Below, piece after piece: positions 19,857 to 27,475 of a stretch of 54,972 bases of DNA (position 1 is the stretch's first letter; each line of letters begins with the position of its first letter). The notes below the pieces were generated by a model that searched no databases, was not told the DNA's origin, and was given only the letters and a program-made list of their open reading frames with translations. This stretch comes from Streptomyces sp. WAC 04229 (GTDB lineage: Bacteria; Actinomycetota; Actinomycetes; Streptomycetales; Streptomycetaceae). The position numbers and the translations under genes were made by a program. Where the stretch lies: NCBI RefSeq assembly GCF_003947455.1, contig NZ_QHJH01000033.1, positions 1 to 54,972 of the forward strand. Reading direction: 5' to 3'.

Positions 19857-19877
19857 CCATGATGTCCAGGAGGTCTC

Positions 19878-21059
19878 ATGTCCCGTCCAGACAGCGACGT
19901 GCGAGCGTTCGAAGCCCACGCGACGGACGCCGAACTCGACGATCTGCGCGCGCGACTGGCCGCGGCGCGACTGCCGGAGGCCGAGACGGTCCGGGGCGCC
20001 GCGCCCGGCCCCGGCCGATGGGACCAGGGCGTGCCGCTCGCCGACCTCGTCGATGTCGTGGACTACTGGCGCACCGGGTACGACTGGCGGTCGTTCGAGG
20101 ACCGCCTCAACCGCGTCGGCCAGTTCCGCACGACCATCGAGGGCCTGGGAATCCACTTTCTGCACCGCCGCTCGGCGCGCGCGGACGCCACTCCCCTGCT
20201 CATGACGCACGGCTGGCCGGGCAGCATCGCCGAGTTCATCGATGTGGTCGACGAGTTGGCGAATCCACAGGACGCGGACGCGCCGGCGTTCCACGTCGTC
20301 GCCCCGTCGCTGCCGGGCTTCGGCCACAGCGACAAACCGGCCGCCACCGGGTGGGGAACCGAGAAGATCGCGGCCGCGTGGGTGGAACTGATGGGAAGGC
20401 TCGGCTACGGCGAGTTCGCGGCCCACGGCGGCGACTGGGGCGGCAACATCACCACGGTCCTCGGCGGCAGGTTCCCGGCGCACGTCCTCGGCATCCACAG
20501 CACGTTCGCGCAGGCACCCCCCGGTGTGACCACGGACGGCCTGACGGCGGTCGAACGCGGGTGGGCCGAGGAAACAGCCCACTTCTGGCGCCACCGCGCG
20601 GCGTACGCGAAACAGCAGGCGACCCGGCCCCAGACCATCGGTTACTCCCTGGTGGACTCACCGGTGGGGCTTCTCGCCTGGATCCTGGACAAGTTCGCCG
20701 AGTGGTCGGACACGGAGGACAGCCCGTTCGAGAGGATCTCCAAGGACCGCGTCCTCGACAACGTGACGCTCTACTGGCTGACACGCACGGGCGCGTCGGC
20801 GGCCCGCATCTACTACGAGAGCCACAACTCACTGGACCCCGGACTCCGGGTCGACGTCCCGTCGGCGATCAGCATGTACCCCCGCGACATCGAGAAGTGC
20901 CCGCGCCCCTGGGCCCAGGAGCGGTACCGGCAGATCGTCCACTGGGGTTCACCCGAGACCGGGGGTCACTTCCCGTCCCTGGAGGTGCCGGGGTACTTCG
21001 TCCAGGACCTCCGGGAGGGCCTCGCGGCAGTACTGAGGGCCGCGGGGCGTGGAACGTGA
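19878..21059 (+). CDS. Epoxide hydrolase (EHN-type alpha/beta hydrolase)
   Basis: This 393-aa enzyme has the N-terminal EHN domain (residues about 8-110) followed by an alpha/beta-hydrolase core. HGWPGS is the oxyanion motif, GGDWGG holds the nucleophilic Asp, and GGHFPSLE carries the catalytic His. It should open epoxides to diols by way of a covalent ester; the natural substrate is unknown. AGGAGG is within 10 nt of ATG 19878. It faces a CGNR regulator across the repeat-containing promoter. Confidence 0.93.
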   Translation: MSRPDSDVRAFEAHATDAELDDLRARLAAARLPEAETVRGAAPGPGRWDQGVPLADLVDVVDYWRTGYDWRSFEDRLNRVGQFRTTIEGLGIHFLHRRSARADATPLLMTHGWPGSIAEFIDVVDELANPQDADAPAFHVVAPSLPGFGHSDKPAATGWGTEKIAAAWVELMGRLGYGEFAAHGGDWGGNITTVLGGRFPAHVLGIHSTFAQAPPGVTTDGLTAVERGWAEETAHFWRHRAAYAKQQATRPQTIGYSLVDSPVGLLAWILDKFAEWSDTEDSPFERISKDRVLDNVTLYWLTRTGASAARIYYESHNSLDPGLRVDVPSAISMYPRDIEKCPRPWAQERYRQIVHWGSPETGGHFPSLEVPGYFVQDLREGLAAVLRAAGRGT

Positions 21060-21241
21060 CTTGCTCGCGAACGGCCCCGGAGATCTACGAACTGCTCGGT
21101 TGAGCGACGGTTGGATCGGGGATCGAGGGGGCGAGGGGCTTCTGTGCAGTTCAGAGGCCTGATCAACAGTGCAGGCAAGTAGGGCTCGTCAACGGTTCGA
21201 TCGAACCGGTCACAGGGCTTCGCTTGGCCGGGTCAGGGCTG

Positions 21242-23365
21242 TCAGCGCTTGACGCGGTTGCGGATGGCGAGGACGGCGAGGCCGAGAAGGACGGGTTCGG
21301 TCAGGCGGGAGGTCATCTCGATGTACGTGCCGGCGGTGGTCAGGTCCTGCCCGGAGGAGCGGAACACCACCGAGTTGAGGGTGACGTTCAGGGCTTTCTC
21401 GAAGCGCTCGCCGGTGAACCGGTCGCCGGTGGGGTTCTTCGGATCGTCCTTGTCGATTTCGAAGGTGACCTTGCCCCCGCCGTCCGGGACGGTGCCCGTC
21501 GCGGTCTGCTTGGGGGTCTCCTGGGCGAGGCCGACAGCCATCAGCATGACGACGGTGAGGAACATGGCAGCCCCGAGCCAGGCCAGGGCCCGGGAGGAGC
21601 GCAGGCCGTAGCCGGACAGCGCCCAGTACGCGGTCAGCAGCCCTCGTTCACTGCGGGGGATGTCATCTGCGCGGCGGCGCATCTCCATCTCCCCGTAGTA
21701 GAAGTCCGCGGCCCCCGGCTCGTGCTTGCCGTCCTCGAACGCCTTGCGTAGTGCCCGGTACACCGGAGCCAGCTGCAACGGCCCCGCCCGTCCGGCACCG
21801 AGGACCGCCACGTTCCAGCCCCTCACTGCCCGGGGCTGGCTCGCGCGCCAGTGGTGTTCCTCGGCCAGGACGCGGCGCTCGGTGAAGCGCACGGGCGGCC
21901 AACGCCGCCATAGGGGAGTCGGGGCCTTGTCGAAAGTGCAGGCCCCCTCCAGACGGATCTGGTCCAGGTGGACCGTGCCGGAGAACAGACACTCCGACAG
22001 ATCAAGGTCGGCCAGGACCAGATGGGCCGCGTCGACCCCGCGCAGCGACGCTACCCGCACCTCGGAACCGGTCGGGTTCGACAGGGGGTCTTCAGAGAGC
22101 TGGAGTCCGTTGGTGAGCACGAACGGAGCCGGCTCGGCGACGATCGTGAGGGGGTACTCGAACACCGCGTGAGCGAAGTCCACCGTGGTACAGCGCAGTC
22201 GGATCTCCGCGGTCGAAGACCAGCGGGTGCGACGGCACTCCAGACGTCGCGCGGCGAACGAGAGGGTCACCGGGCCGCCGAATCTGGCGCCAGACAACAC
22301 AACCCGACCTGCACACACCAAGGGCCCGAACTGGTCAGCCTCCTCGAAGGTCGCCGACTCGAACACGGCGTTGTCCTTGAAGACCGTCGACTCGAACCCG
22401 GCGCCGCGCTCGAAGACCGCCGACCGGAACGCGGCATCGCCCTCGAAGGCCGCCGACCGGAACCCTGCGTAGCCCTTGAAGTTCGCCAACTGGTACCCGG
22501 CGTCGCCCTTGAAGACCGCCGACTCGAACCCGGCGTACTCCGCGAAGGTCGCCGACCGGAACACGGCGCCGGCCTCGAAGGCCGCCAATTGGAGTCCGGC
22601 GTAGCCCTTGAAGGTCGCCGCCTCGAATATGGCGTTGTCCTTGAAGGTCGCCGACTGGAGCATGGCGTCGCCCTCGAAGGTCGCCGACCGGAACACGGCG
22701 TATTCCTCGAACGTCGCCGACTCGAACCCAACGTCGCCCTTGAACGTCGCCGACTCGAAATCGGCGCCGCGCTCGAAGGTCACCGACTCGAACCCGGCGT
22801 CGCCTTCGAAGGTCGCCAACTTAAACACGGCGTAGCCCTTGAAGGTCGCCGACACGAGCCCAGCGTCGCCCTTGAAGGTCGTCGACTGGAAGCCGGCGTA
22901 GTTCTCGAAGGTCGCCAACTGGAACACGGCGTCGCCCCCGAAGGTCGCCGACTCGAACATGGCGGCGCCCTCGAAGGTCGCCAACTGGAACATAGCGCCG
23001 CCCTCGAAGGTCGCCGACCGGAACACGGCGTAGCCCTCGAAGGTCGCCGACCGGAACCCAGCGCCGCCCTCGAAGGTCGCCGACTCGAACATGGCGCCAC
23101 CCAAGCGGACGTCACCCGTTGCAGGGTCACGGAGGGCGTTGAGTAAGGCGTTCAGGAGAGGCTCGGTGAGGGTGGTGCCCCGGTGGTCGATGTCGGCGCC
23201 GGGAGTCAGTCCGGCCAGGTAGGCGTCGCGATGGGCATCGGCCAAGTGAGCGAGGCATGCGGTGTGACCGGGAACGTGGATGCCGCGACAGCCGACGGAG
23301 TCGACGGCAGGGTCGGCACCATAGGTGCAGTGCGGCCAGGACGGCGCTGCCGAGGGTGTGCTCAT
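21242..23365 (-). CDS. Pentapeptide-repeat membrane protein with channel-like C-terminus
   Basis: This 707-aa protein starts at ATG 23365 (MSTPSAAPSW). Residues 1-75 have cysteines and histidines (GRGI-type CRGIHVPGHTACLAHL), followed by an unusually regular right-handed beta-helix of about 23 decapeptides of the form ATFEGxAxFxS (two pentapeptides each), then a less regular stretch. The C-terminus holds DFYYGEMEMRRRAD, one membrane helix, an extracellular segment of about 85 residues containing LNSVVFRSSGQDL and a last helix ending in basic residues. That tail resembles two-helix channel-like modules seen on other pentapeptide proteins. Function is unknown. An N-terminal extension further upstream is unlikely, since the upstream sequence lacks codon bias. 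Confidence 0.82.
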   Translation of the reverse strand: MSTPSAAPSWPHCTYGADPAVDSVGCRGIHVPGHTACLAHLADAHRDAYLAGLTPGADIDHRGTTLTEPLLNALLNALRDPATGDVRLGGAMFESATFEGGAGFRSATFEGYAVFRSATFEGGAMFQLATFEGAAMFESATFGGDAVFQLATFENYAGFQSTTFKGDAGLVSATFKGYAVFKLATFEGDAGFESVTFERGADFESATFKGDVGFESATFEEYAVFRSATFEGDAMLQSATFKDNAIFEAATFKGYAGLQLAAFEAGAVFRSATFAEYAGFESAVFKGDAGYQLANFKGYAGFRSAAFEGDAAFRSAVFERGAGFESTVFKDNAVFESATFEEADQFGPLVCAGRVVLSGARFGGPVTLSFAARRLECRRTRWSSTAEIRLRCTTVDFAHAVFEYPLTIVAEPAPFVLTNGLQLSEDPLSNPTGSEVRVASLRGVDAAHLVLADLDLSECLFSGTVHLDQIRLEGACTFDKAPTPLWRRWPPVRFTERRVLAEEHHWRASQPRAVRGWNVAVLGAGRAGPLQLAPVYRALRKAFEDGKHEPGAADFYYGEMEMRRRADDIPRSERGLLTAYWALSGYGLRSSRALAWLGAAMFLTVVMLMAVGLAQETPKQTATGTVPDGGGKVTFEIDKDDPKNPTGDRFTGERFEKALNVTLNSVVFRSSGQDLTTAGTYIEMTSRLTEPVLLGLAVLAIRNRVKR
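22339..23098. repeat. 30-bp tandem coding repeats (pentapeptide solenoid)
   Basis: About 23 imperfect tandem copies of a 30-bp unit, with core GAAGGTCGCCGACTCGAA on the plus strand, encode the decapeptide solenoid. Copies differ at a handful of positions, mostly in the codons for variable residues. This is a coding repeat, prone to copy-number change by slippage or recombination. Confidence 0.9.
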
Positions 23366-23731
23366 GGTGTAGCGGCTCCGGAACGTCAGGTGCCCGTAGG
23401 GACGCCCTGCGGACGTGAACGGTTCAGGCTCGACGATGACGGGCAGTGTCGGGGATCGGGACCCGCTTTGCGAACATGCCGTACGTGCCTGAACAACCCA
23501 TACGTATCTGTCAGGCACAACGCACTGAGGTGCCCAGCCTCGCATGCCTTCTCTGAACCAATCGTTCGACTTGCACCGGCTTCTAGGGCCTCGTAGCATC
23601 CGAACCAGCTCGCCTCTAGGGCGAGTTGGACTCATGCCACTCGGTGGCGGCCTCAAAAAAAATCGCGTTTCTGGCGAAAAACTGGTCCGCACTCGCGGGC
23701 CAAGACACCGCATTAAGCGGATTGAGGCTGG
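23366..23731. other. Low-GC intergenic region with several inverted repeats
   Basis: No gene is seen here, and GC is clearly lower than in the neighbours. GTGCCTGA (23485-23492) pairs with TCAGGCAC (23511-23518). CCAGCTCGCC pairs with GGCGAGTTGG around a 5-nt loop (23605-23629). GCCAC-TCG-GTGGC (23636-23648) precedes an A8 run. TCTAGGGC occurs twice, 33 bp apart (23582 and 23615). The region could hold promoters for both flanking genes or a structured 5' leader of the small membrane-protein gene. Confidence 0.45.
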
Positions 23732-23914
23732 ATGTTCGTGGGTTCACTGATGTGCAAGTACGCGCTTGTCGTGCTGAAGCTCCTTCCGGTTCTGCTTGTG
23801 GTCGTCCTCTCGGCCCCAGCGTGGCTGACCTGGCCCTTTCTGACCCAAGCCCGCCAGCGGGTAGTGCTCGACATGGTCAAGGCATTGGCCGACTGGACAC
23901 GGAGCATCCGATAG
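23732..23914 (+). CDS. 60-aa single-pass membrane microprotein
   Basis: This short frame encodes one strong membrane helix (LLPVLLVVVLSAPAWL, about residues 18-35), followed by an amphipathic tail with QARQRVVLDMVKALADW. ATG 23732 has a GAGG 4 nt upstream; ATG 23750 is an alternative that shortens it to 54 aa. Third codon positions are mostly G or C. A perfect terminator begins 5 nt after the stop, which argues that it is a real transcription unit. I do not recognise a family, and it sits between the pentapeptide gene and an integrase relic. Confidence 0.55.
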   Translation: MFVGSLMCKYALVVLKLLPVLLVVVLSAPAWLTWPFLTQARQRVVLDMVKALADWTRSIR

Positions 23915-23918
23915 CGCC

Positions 23919-23956
23919 GAGGGCCTGCCCTGCCCTTGATGGCAGGGCAGGCCCTC
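23919..23956 (+). terminator. Perfect 16-bp stem terminator
   Basis: GAGGGCCTGCCCTGCC and GGCAGGGCAGGCCCTC pair perfectly around the loop CTTGAT. It starts 5 nt after the microprotein stop and is followed by a T-containing stretch. It may also serve the minus-strand relic from the other side. Confidence 0.8.
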
Positions 23957-23976
23957 TCAACAGGGTGCATTTTCAG

Positions 23977-24329
23977 TCACGTCGTGCGGGCCGAGATGTC
24001 TCCAAACGTGGGCATGCCTGGGTCGATCGCTCGACGGCTCTGTGCTATTTGCGCGTCCATCTGCGCGAGCTTGTCCTTGCGCCCTCAGGGGTGGTTCCTT
24101 GGCCCTTGACGTCACCGAGCCAACCTTCTCGTTCCGCTTCGTCGATGCGGGCGACGAGGTTGCCCCTGACCTCGACCAAGCGCCATCGCCGGCGAGGATC
24201 AGGTCGGAGCAGCGGACAGCGGATGCAGGCATGTTCGTCGATGCAGGACGTACCGCTCGTCGGGCCACGTCCAAGGGCTGCAACCGCGGGGATGTCACTC
24301 CGTCTTCGTCCAACGTCATGAACGGGCAC
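23977..24329 (-). pseudogene. Frameshifted C-terminal relic of a tyrosine recombinase/integrase
   Basis: The minus strand reads SGTSCIDEHACIRCPLL, then RPDPRRRWRLVEVRGNL and ARIDEAEREGWLGDVKG, the C-terminal tail typical of a group of Streptomyces site-specific recombinases as I recall them. Near 24,095 the frame breaks, and the neighbouring frame continues with KDKLAQMDAQIAQSRRAI and MPTFGDISARTT before a stop at 23977. The catalytic domain with its Arg/His/Tyr residues is absent. This is therefore a decayed remnant of an integrated element, not a working gene. The assignment is from remembered family sequence. Confidence 0.7.
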
Positions 24330-24422
24330 CCTAGGGGCAGGCGGCGGGCCATCGCACGGTGGGGCGTCAAGTCATGGAGAACTTGGTGACGTCGCGCACA
24401 GCCCATGACAGGCTCGTGCCGC

Positions 24423-25007
24423 ATGATCGATGAATTCGCGAAACGCAATCTGCACGGCAGACTGCGGCGGGACCGCGAGGCGCTGCTCTGGAAGCTCGAC
24501 GGCTTGTCCGAGTACGACGCCCGCAGGCCTTTGACGGTGACCGGGACCAACCTTCTCGGCCTGGTCAAGCACGTGGCCAACGTCGAGGCCAGGTACTTCG
24601 GCGAGGTCTTCGACCGCCCCTCCCCGGAACCGATGCCCCGGTGGCAGGACCACGACGGCGGCGATCAGTGGGCGGCCGAGGGCGAGACCCGCGATCAGAT
24701 CATCGGGCTCTACCGGCGCACATGGGAACACTCGGACGCGACGATCAGCGAACTTCCCCTCGACGCCCCCGGCCACGTGCCGTGGTGGCGGGAGCCGTCT
24801 CCCAACACGAACCTGTTCGCCGTCCTGGTCCACGTCCTCGGCGAGACCAACCGGCATGCCGGGCACGCCGACATCCTGCGCGAAGGCGTCGACGGCCGAA
24901 CCGGGATGCGCCCCGAACACGAGATCCGGATCGACGAGGAGGCCCGCACCGCCCACCGCGCGAAGATCGAGCAGGCCGCCAGGTCGGCCGCACGTTCCCG
25001 TCCTTGA
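24423..25007 (+). CDS. DinB-family (DUF664-like) protein
   Basis: This 194-aa protein matches DinB/DUF664 four-helix proteins of actinobacteria, many of which are thought to use mycothiol or another thiol. Candidate metal-binding histidines are in LLGLVKHVANVEARYFG, LVHVLGETNRHAGHADILRE (the second and third sites). The core RREALLWKLDGLSEYDAR precedes the first site. ATG 24423 (MIDEFAKRN) gives the best family length; ATG 24405 is an alternative, and both lack a strong ribosome binding site. No partner gene is adjacent. Confidence 0.8.
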   Translation: MIDEFAKRNLHGRLRRDREALLWKLDGLSEYDARRPLTVTGTNLLGLVKHVANVEARYFGEVFDRPSPEPMPRWQDHDGGDQWAAEGETRDQIIGLYRRTWEHSDATISELPLDAPGHVPWWREPSPNTNLFAVLVHVLGETNRHAGHADILREGVDGRTGMRPEHEIRIDEEARTAHRAKIEQAARSAARSRP

Positions 25008-25110
25008 CCGTTCACCTCCGCCGTCGTACCGGCTCGCTCTGGAGTCTCGGTGAAGCCGCACGGGGGTCTTGCGCTGACGCGCCGCCCTGCCCAGGATGAG
25101 GAGAGCGCTT

Positions 25111-25145
25111 GTCAGGATCACACCAACGGTACGTGTGTTCCTGAC
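25111..25145. promoter_or_regulatory. 13-bp inverted repeat upstream of the streptogrisin-like gene
   Basis: GTCAGGATCACAC and GTGTGTTCCTGAC are inverted copies (12 of 13 match) separated by 9 bp, ending 64 bp before the protease start codon. The size and symmetry suit a dimeric regulator binding at or near the promoter. No regulator gene is adjacent. Confidence 0.55.
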
Positions 25146-25209
25146 GGTGCGTCATGGGGCGTCCACCCAAAGCCCTCTCCCCGGTTCCCCACAACCTGGA
25201 GGATTCACA

Positions 25210-26100
25210 GTGCGACTCTCCCACCCCCACGGTCTTCCGAGACGCGCACGGCTCATCGCCATGGCGACCGGCCTCGCGGCCGCCGCGGCCCTGGCGGTTC
25301 CCGCCGCCACGGCGTCGGCCCAGCCGGCCCCCCAGACGTTCAGCGCCGCCGAGCTCAAGCAGACGCACGACGCCGTGCGCTCCGCCGACGTCGGCGGCAC
25401 CGCGTGGTACACCGACACGAGGTCGGACAAGGTCGTCGTCACGGTCGACAGCACGGTCAGCAAGGCCGAGATCGCCGAGATCAGGAGCGAGGCCGGCGCG
25501 AACGCCGGCGCTCTCGTGATCAAGCACGCCCCCGGCAAGTTCTCCAAGCTCATCGCCGGTGGCGAGGCCATCACGACGGGTGGAGCCCGGTGCTCCCTCG
25601 GCTTCAACGTGCAGGACGGCGCGGGCACCAAGTTCGCGCTGACCGCGGGTCACTGCACCAACATCGGCAGCTCGTGGTCGATCGGCACCACCGCCGGGTC
25701 CAGTTTCCCCGGCAACGACTACGGCATCATCCGGCACTCCAACGGTGCCGCCGCCGACGGTCGTGTCTACCTCTACAACGGCTCCTACCAGGAGATCACC
25801 GGAGCCGGAAACGCCTCGGTCGGCCAGTCCGTCCAGCGCAGCGGCAGCACCACCGGTCTGCACGGCGGCAGCGTGACCGGCCTCAACGCCACCGTCAACT
25901 ACGGCGCCGACGGCATAGTCAGTGGTCTGATCCAGACCAACGTCTGCGCCGAGCCCGGCGACAGCGGTGGCGCGCTCTTCTCCGGCAGCACCGCGCTCGG
26001 CCTGACCTCCGGCGGCAGCGGCAACTGCTCTTCCGGCGGCACGACGTTCTTCCAGCCGGTCACCGAGGCACTCAGCGCCTACGGCGTGAGCATCATCTGA
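25210..26100 (+). CDS. sprA: Streptogrisin A-like secreted serine protease (S1)
   Basis: This 296-aa prepro-protease starts at GTG 25210, 8 nt after GGAGG. A twin-basic signal peptide ends near TASAQ (about residue 38), a propeptide with a folding-assistant domain follows, and the mature enzyme begins at Ile115 ([11 protein letters not shown]). That leaves a 182-residue catalytic domain, the size of streptogrisin A. The triad is His148 (TAGHC), Asp170 (NDYGII) and Ser252 (GDSGG). C128-C149 should be one disulfide, with another formed by C246 and the Cys of SGNC. It is exported and probably digests extracellular protein during growth or differentiation. Confidence 0.95.
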   Translation: MRLSHPHGLPRRARLIAMATGLAAAAALAVPAATASAQPAPQTFSAAELKQTHDAVRSADVGGTAWYTDTRSDKVVVTVDSTVSKAEIAEIRSEAGANAGALVIKHAPGKFSKLIAGGEAITTGGARCSLGFNVQDGAGTKFALTAGHCTNIGSSWSIGTTAGSSFPGNDYGIIRHSNGAAADGRVYLYNGSYQEITGAGNASVGQSVQRSGSTTGLHGGSVTGLNATVNYGADGIVSGLIQTNVCAEPGDSGGALFSGSTALGLTSGGSGNCSSGGTTFFQPVTEALSAYGVSII

Positions 26101-26140
26101 GTCCCGCGCACGACTCGGTGGCCCGTCCGCCACCTCGGCG

Positions 26141-26176
26141 CATCGCCCCCGTCCGGTTCATCCGGCGGGGGCGATG
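26141..26176 (+). terminator. Terminator hairpin after the protease gene
   Basis: CATCGCCCCCG and CGGGGGCGATG form a perfect 11-bp stem around a 14-nt loop, 41 nt after the protease stop. Confidence 0.75.
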
Positions 26177-26213
26177 TCCTGAGTATGGCGGAGCAACAGC
26201 AGGCCACAGGCAC

Positions 26214-26250
26214 GCAGGGGCGGTACGGCCATGGGCCGTACCGCCCCTGC
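26214..26250. terminator. Perfect 17-bp stem bidirectional terminator
   Basis: GCAGGGGCGGTACGGCC and GGCCGTACCGCCCCTGC pair without a mismatch around an ATG loop. It lies 20 nt downstream of the LPFR gene stop and also downstream of the protease gene, so it can stop transcription from either side. An AAAA follows on the plus strand. Confidence 0.8.
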
Positions 26251-26270
26251 AAAATCGCCACGCGGAGAAG

Positions 26271-26399
26271 TCAGTGGCGTCCGTGAGCACTCGCGGACGC
26301 GCCCCCGAAGAGCCGCGCAACGGCACGGAAGGGAAGTGTGACGACCGTGGCAATCGCTCCGCCAACGGATCGCAGAACGTCTGCGATGGCCTTCAGCAT
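26271..26399 (-). CDS. LPFR-motif microprotein (42 aa)
   Basis: This 42-aa frame starts at ATG 26399, 6 nt after GGAGG. Its sequence runs MLKAIADVLRSVGGAIATVV, then TLPFRAVARLFGGASA and a basic/His tail. It belongs to the actinobacterial family named for its LPFR motif. The N-terminal half is an amphipathic or membrane-associated helix. Function is not established. It is a single-gene unit with its own terminator and a 7-5-7 inverted repeat upstream. It is easily missed because of its length. Confidence 0.88.
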   Translation of the reverse strand: MLKAIADVLRSVGGAIATVVTLPFRAVARLFGGASASAHGRH

Positions 26400-26433
26400 G
26401 TGGGACCTCCAAGCGGATCTTGCTGTCTTGCGT

Positions 26434-26452
26434 CAGGAGCCGAGCGCTCCTG
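26434..26452. promoter_or_regulatory. 7-5-7 inverted repeat upstream of the LPFR gene
   Basis: CAGGAGC CGAGC GCTCCTG is a perfect inverted repeat about 35 nt before the LPFR gene start on the minus strand. It may be an operator or a small hairpin in the leader. Confidence 0.4.
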
Positions 26453-26577
26453 TCAGGCTGTGCTTACCGGTTGCCCCGCGGCCGACGGCAAAAACGTAGG
26501 GACCTCGCCATGGCCTGGTGCCACGAACCGCAGATGATGAGACCGGAGCCGGCCGGCCCCCACGGCGACGCGGTGAT

Positions 26578-26614
26578 CCCTGGCGGGGCGAAGGCGCCGG
26601 CCTTCGTGCCAGGG
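26578..26614 (-). terminator. Nested-stem terminator after TetR gene
   Basis: CCCTGGC/GCCAGGG and inner CGAAGGC/GCCTTCG stems form a nested hairpin directly abutting the TetR stop codon. Confidence 0.7.
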
Positions 26615-27337
26615 TCAGCCGCCGGCTTGCAGGCGCAGGCCCGCCAGCGTGAGGTCCAAAGCGGCGAGGAACTGGTCCCGGTCGTCGTGACCGGCGAACT
26701 CGTCGGCGATGTGCCGTACGAACGGGAACTCCTCGGCGTCGAGCGACCGCCACGTCTCGGCGAAACGGCCGAGGTACGCCTCGCGGTCCACCTCGCCGTC
26801 GAGTAGCTCCTGCGGGATCTCCGCGCCCAGGTCGGCAGCCGTGCCGACGACGACGCCCGTGATCGCCGAGACGGCATGGAAACGCTGCCGCGACGTGAGA
26901 TCGAGGCGCAGGGTCTGCCGGCCGAGCCGCTCGTACAGCCGCAGGGAATTGCCCTGGACGTCGGTGTTGCGCATGAAGTACGCCGAAAGCCACGGCCGGT
27001 CCACGATCGCGTCGAAGAGGGCGACGGCCATCCCCCGGAGGTCGGCGATGGGGTCGCCGCTGTCCGGGTGCTCCTCCACGGCGGCCAGGACCCCGCTGAT
27101 CGCGTGGTCGGTGGCGCGGTCGAGGAGCTCGTCCTTGTTCTGGACGTACCAGTAGATCGTGCCGACACCGGTGCCGAGCCGGGCGGCGAGGGCGCGGAAC
27201 GTCAGCGCGGGACCGCCGGCCTCGTCGAGGAGGGCCACGGCCGCGTCGAGGACGGCCTCCATGGAGTGCGAAGCGCGTCGGCGCCCGCGGGCGGGCCTCT
27301 CTGCGGCGGAGCGTGCACGTGCGGGCGGCGGCGTCAT
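26615..27337 (-). CDS. TetR-family repressor of the adjacent efflux pump
   Basis: This 240-aa repressor has a basic N-terminal tail, a helix-turn-helix (LTFRALAARLGTGVGTIYWYV) and a TetR_C-type ligand domain of about 150 residues. It is divergent from a DHA2 transporter. Three GAAC-N3-GTTC palindromes sit in the gap, so it most likely represses the pump and itself until a toxic ligand binds. ATG 27337 is the preferred start; upstream in-frame codons run into the operator region. Confidence 0.92.
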   Translation of the reverse strand: MTPPPARARSAAERPARGRRRASHSMEAVLDAAVALLDEAGGPALTFRALAARLGTGVGTIYWYVQNKDELLDRATDHAISGVLAAVEEHPDSGDPIADLRGMAVALFDAIVDRPWLSAYFMRNTDVQGNSLRLYERLGRQTLRLDLTSRQRFHAVSAITGVVVGTAADLGAEIPQELLDGEVDREAYLGRFAETWRSLDAEEFPFVRHIADEFAGHDDRDQFLAALDLTLAGLRLQAGG

Positions 27338-27382
27338 CCATCCATCCAAGCACAGGCCGCCTGCGCGGCTTGCCTCTCTATC

Positions 27383-27435
27383 GAACATGGTTCTATGGTG
27401 CACAACGAACAATGTTCTATGAACGAACGCCGTTC
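27383..27435. promoter_or_regulatory. Triple GAAC-N3-GTTC operator in the TetR/MFS divergon
   Basis: GAACATGGTTC (27383-27393), GAACAATGTTC (27407-27417) and GAACGCCGTTC (27425-27435) are three palindromes with the same half-sites and centre spacings of 24 and 18 bp. They lie between the divergent starts and are strong candidates for TetR binding sites. Confidence 0.8.
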
Positions 27436-27475
27436 GATGCCTGGCGGCGTCCGGCGTGCAGAAAGGAGGCCGGTC

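Noticed and set aside
22339..23098. CRISPR-like array of ~30-bp repeats
   Set aside because: The repeats are contiguous without spacers and are exactly in frame with a decapeptide solenoid; no cas genes are present.
23636..23662. Hairpin followed by A8 as a terminator
   Set aside because: On the plus strand the run is A, not T. On the minus strand the T-run comes before the hairpin, so the order is wrong for intrinsic termination.
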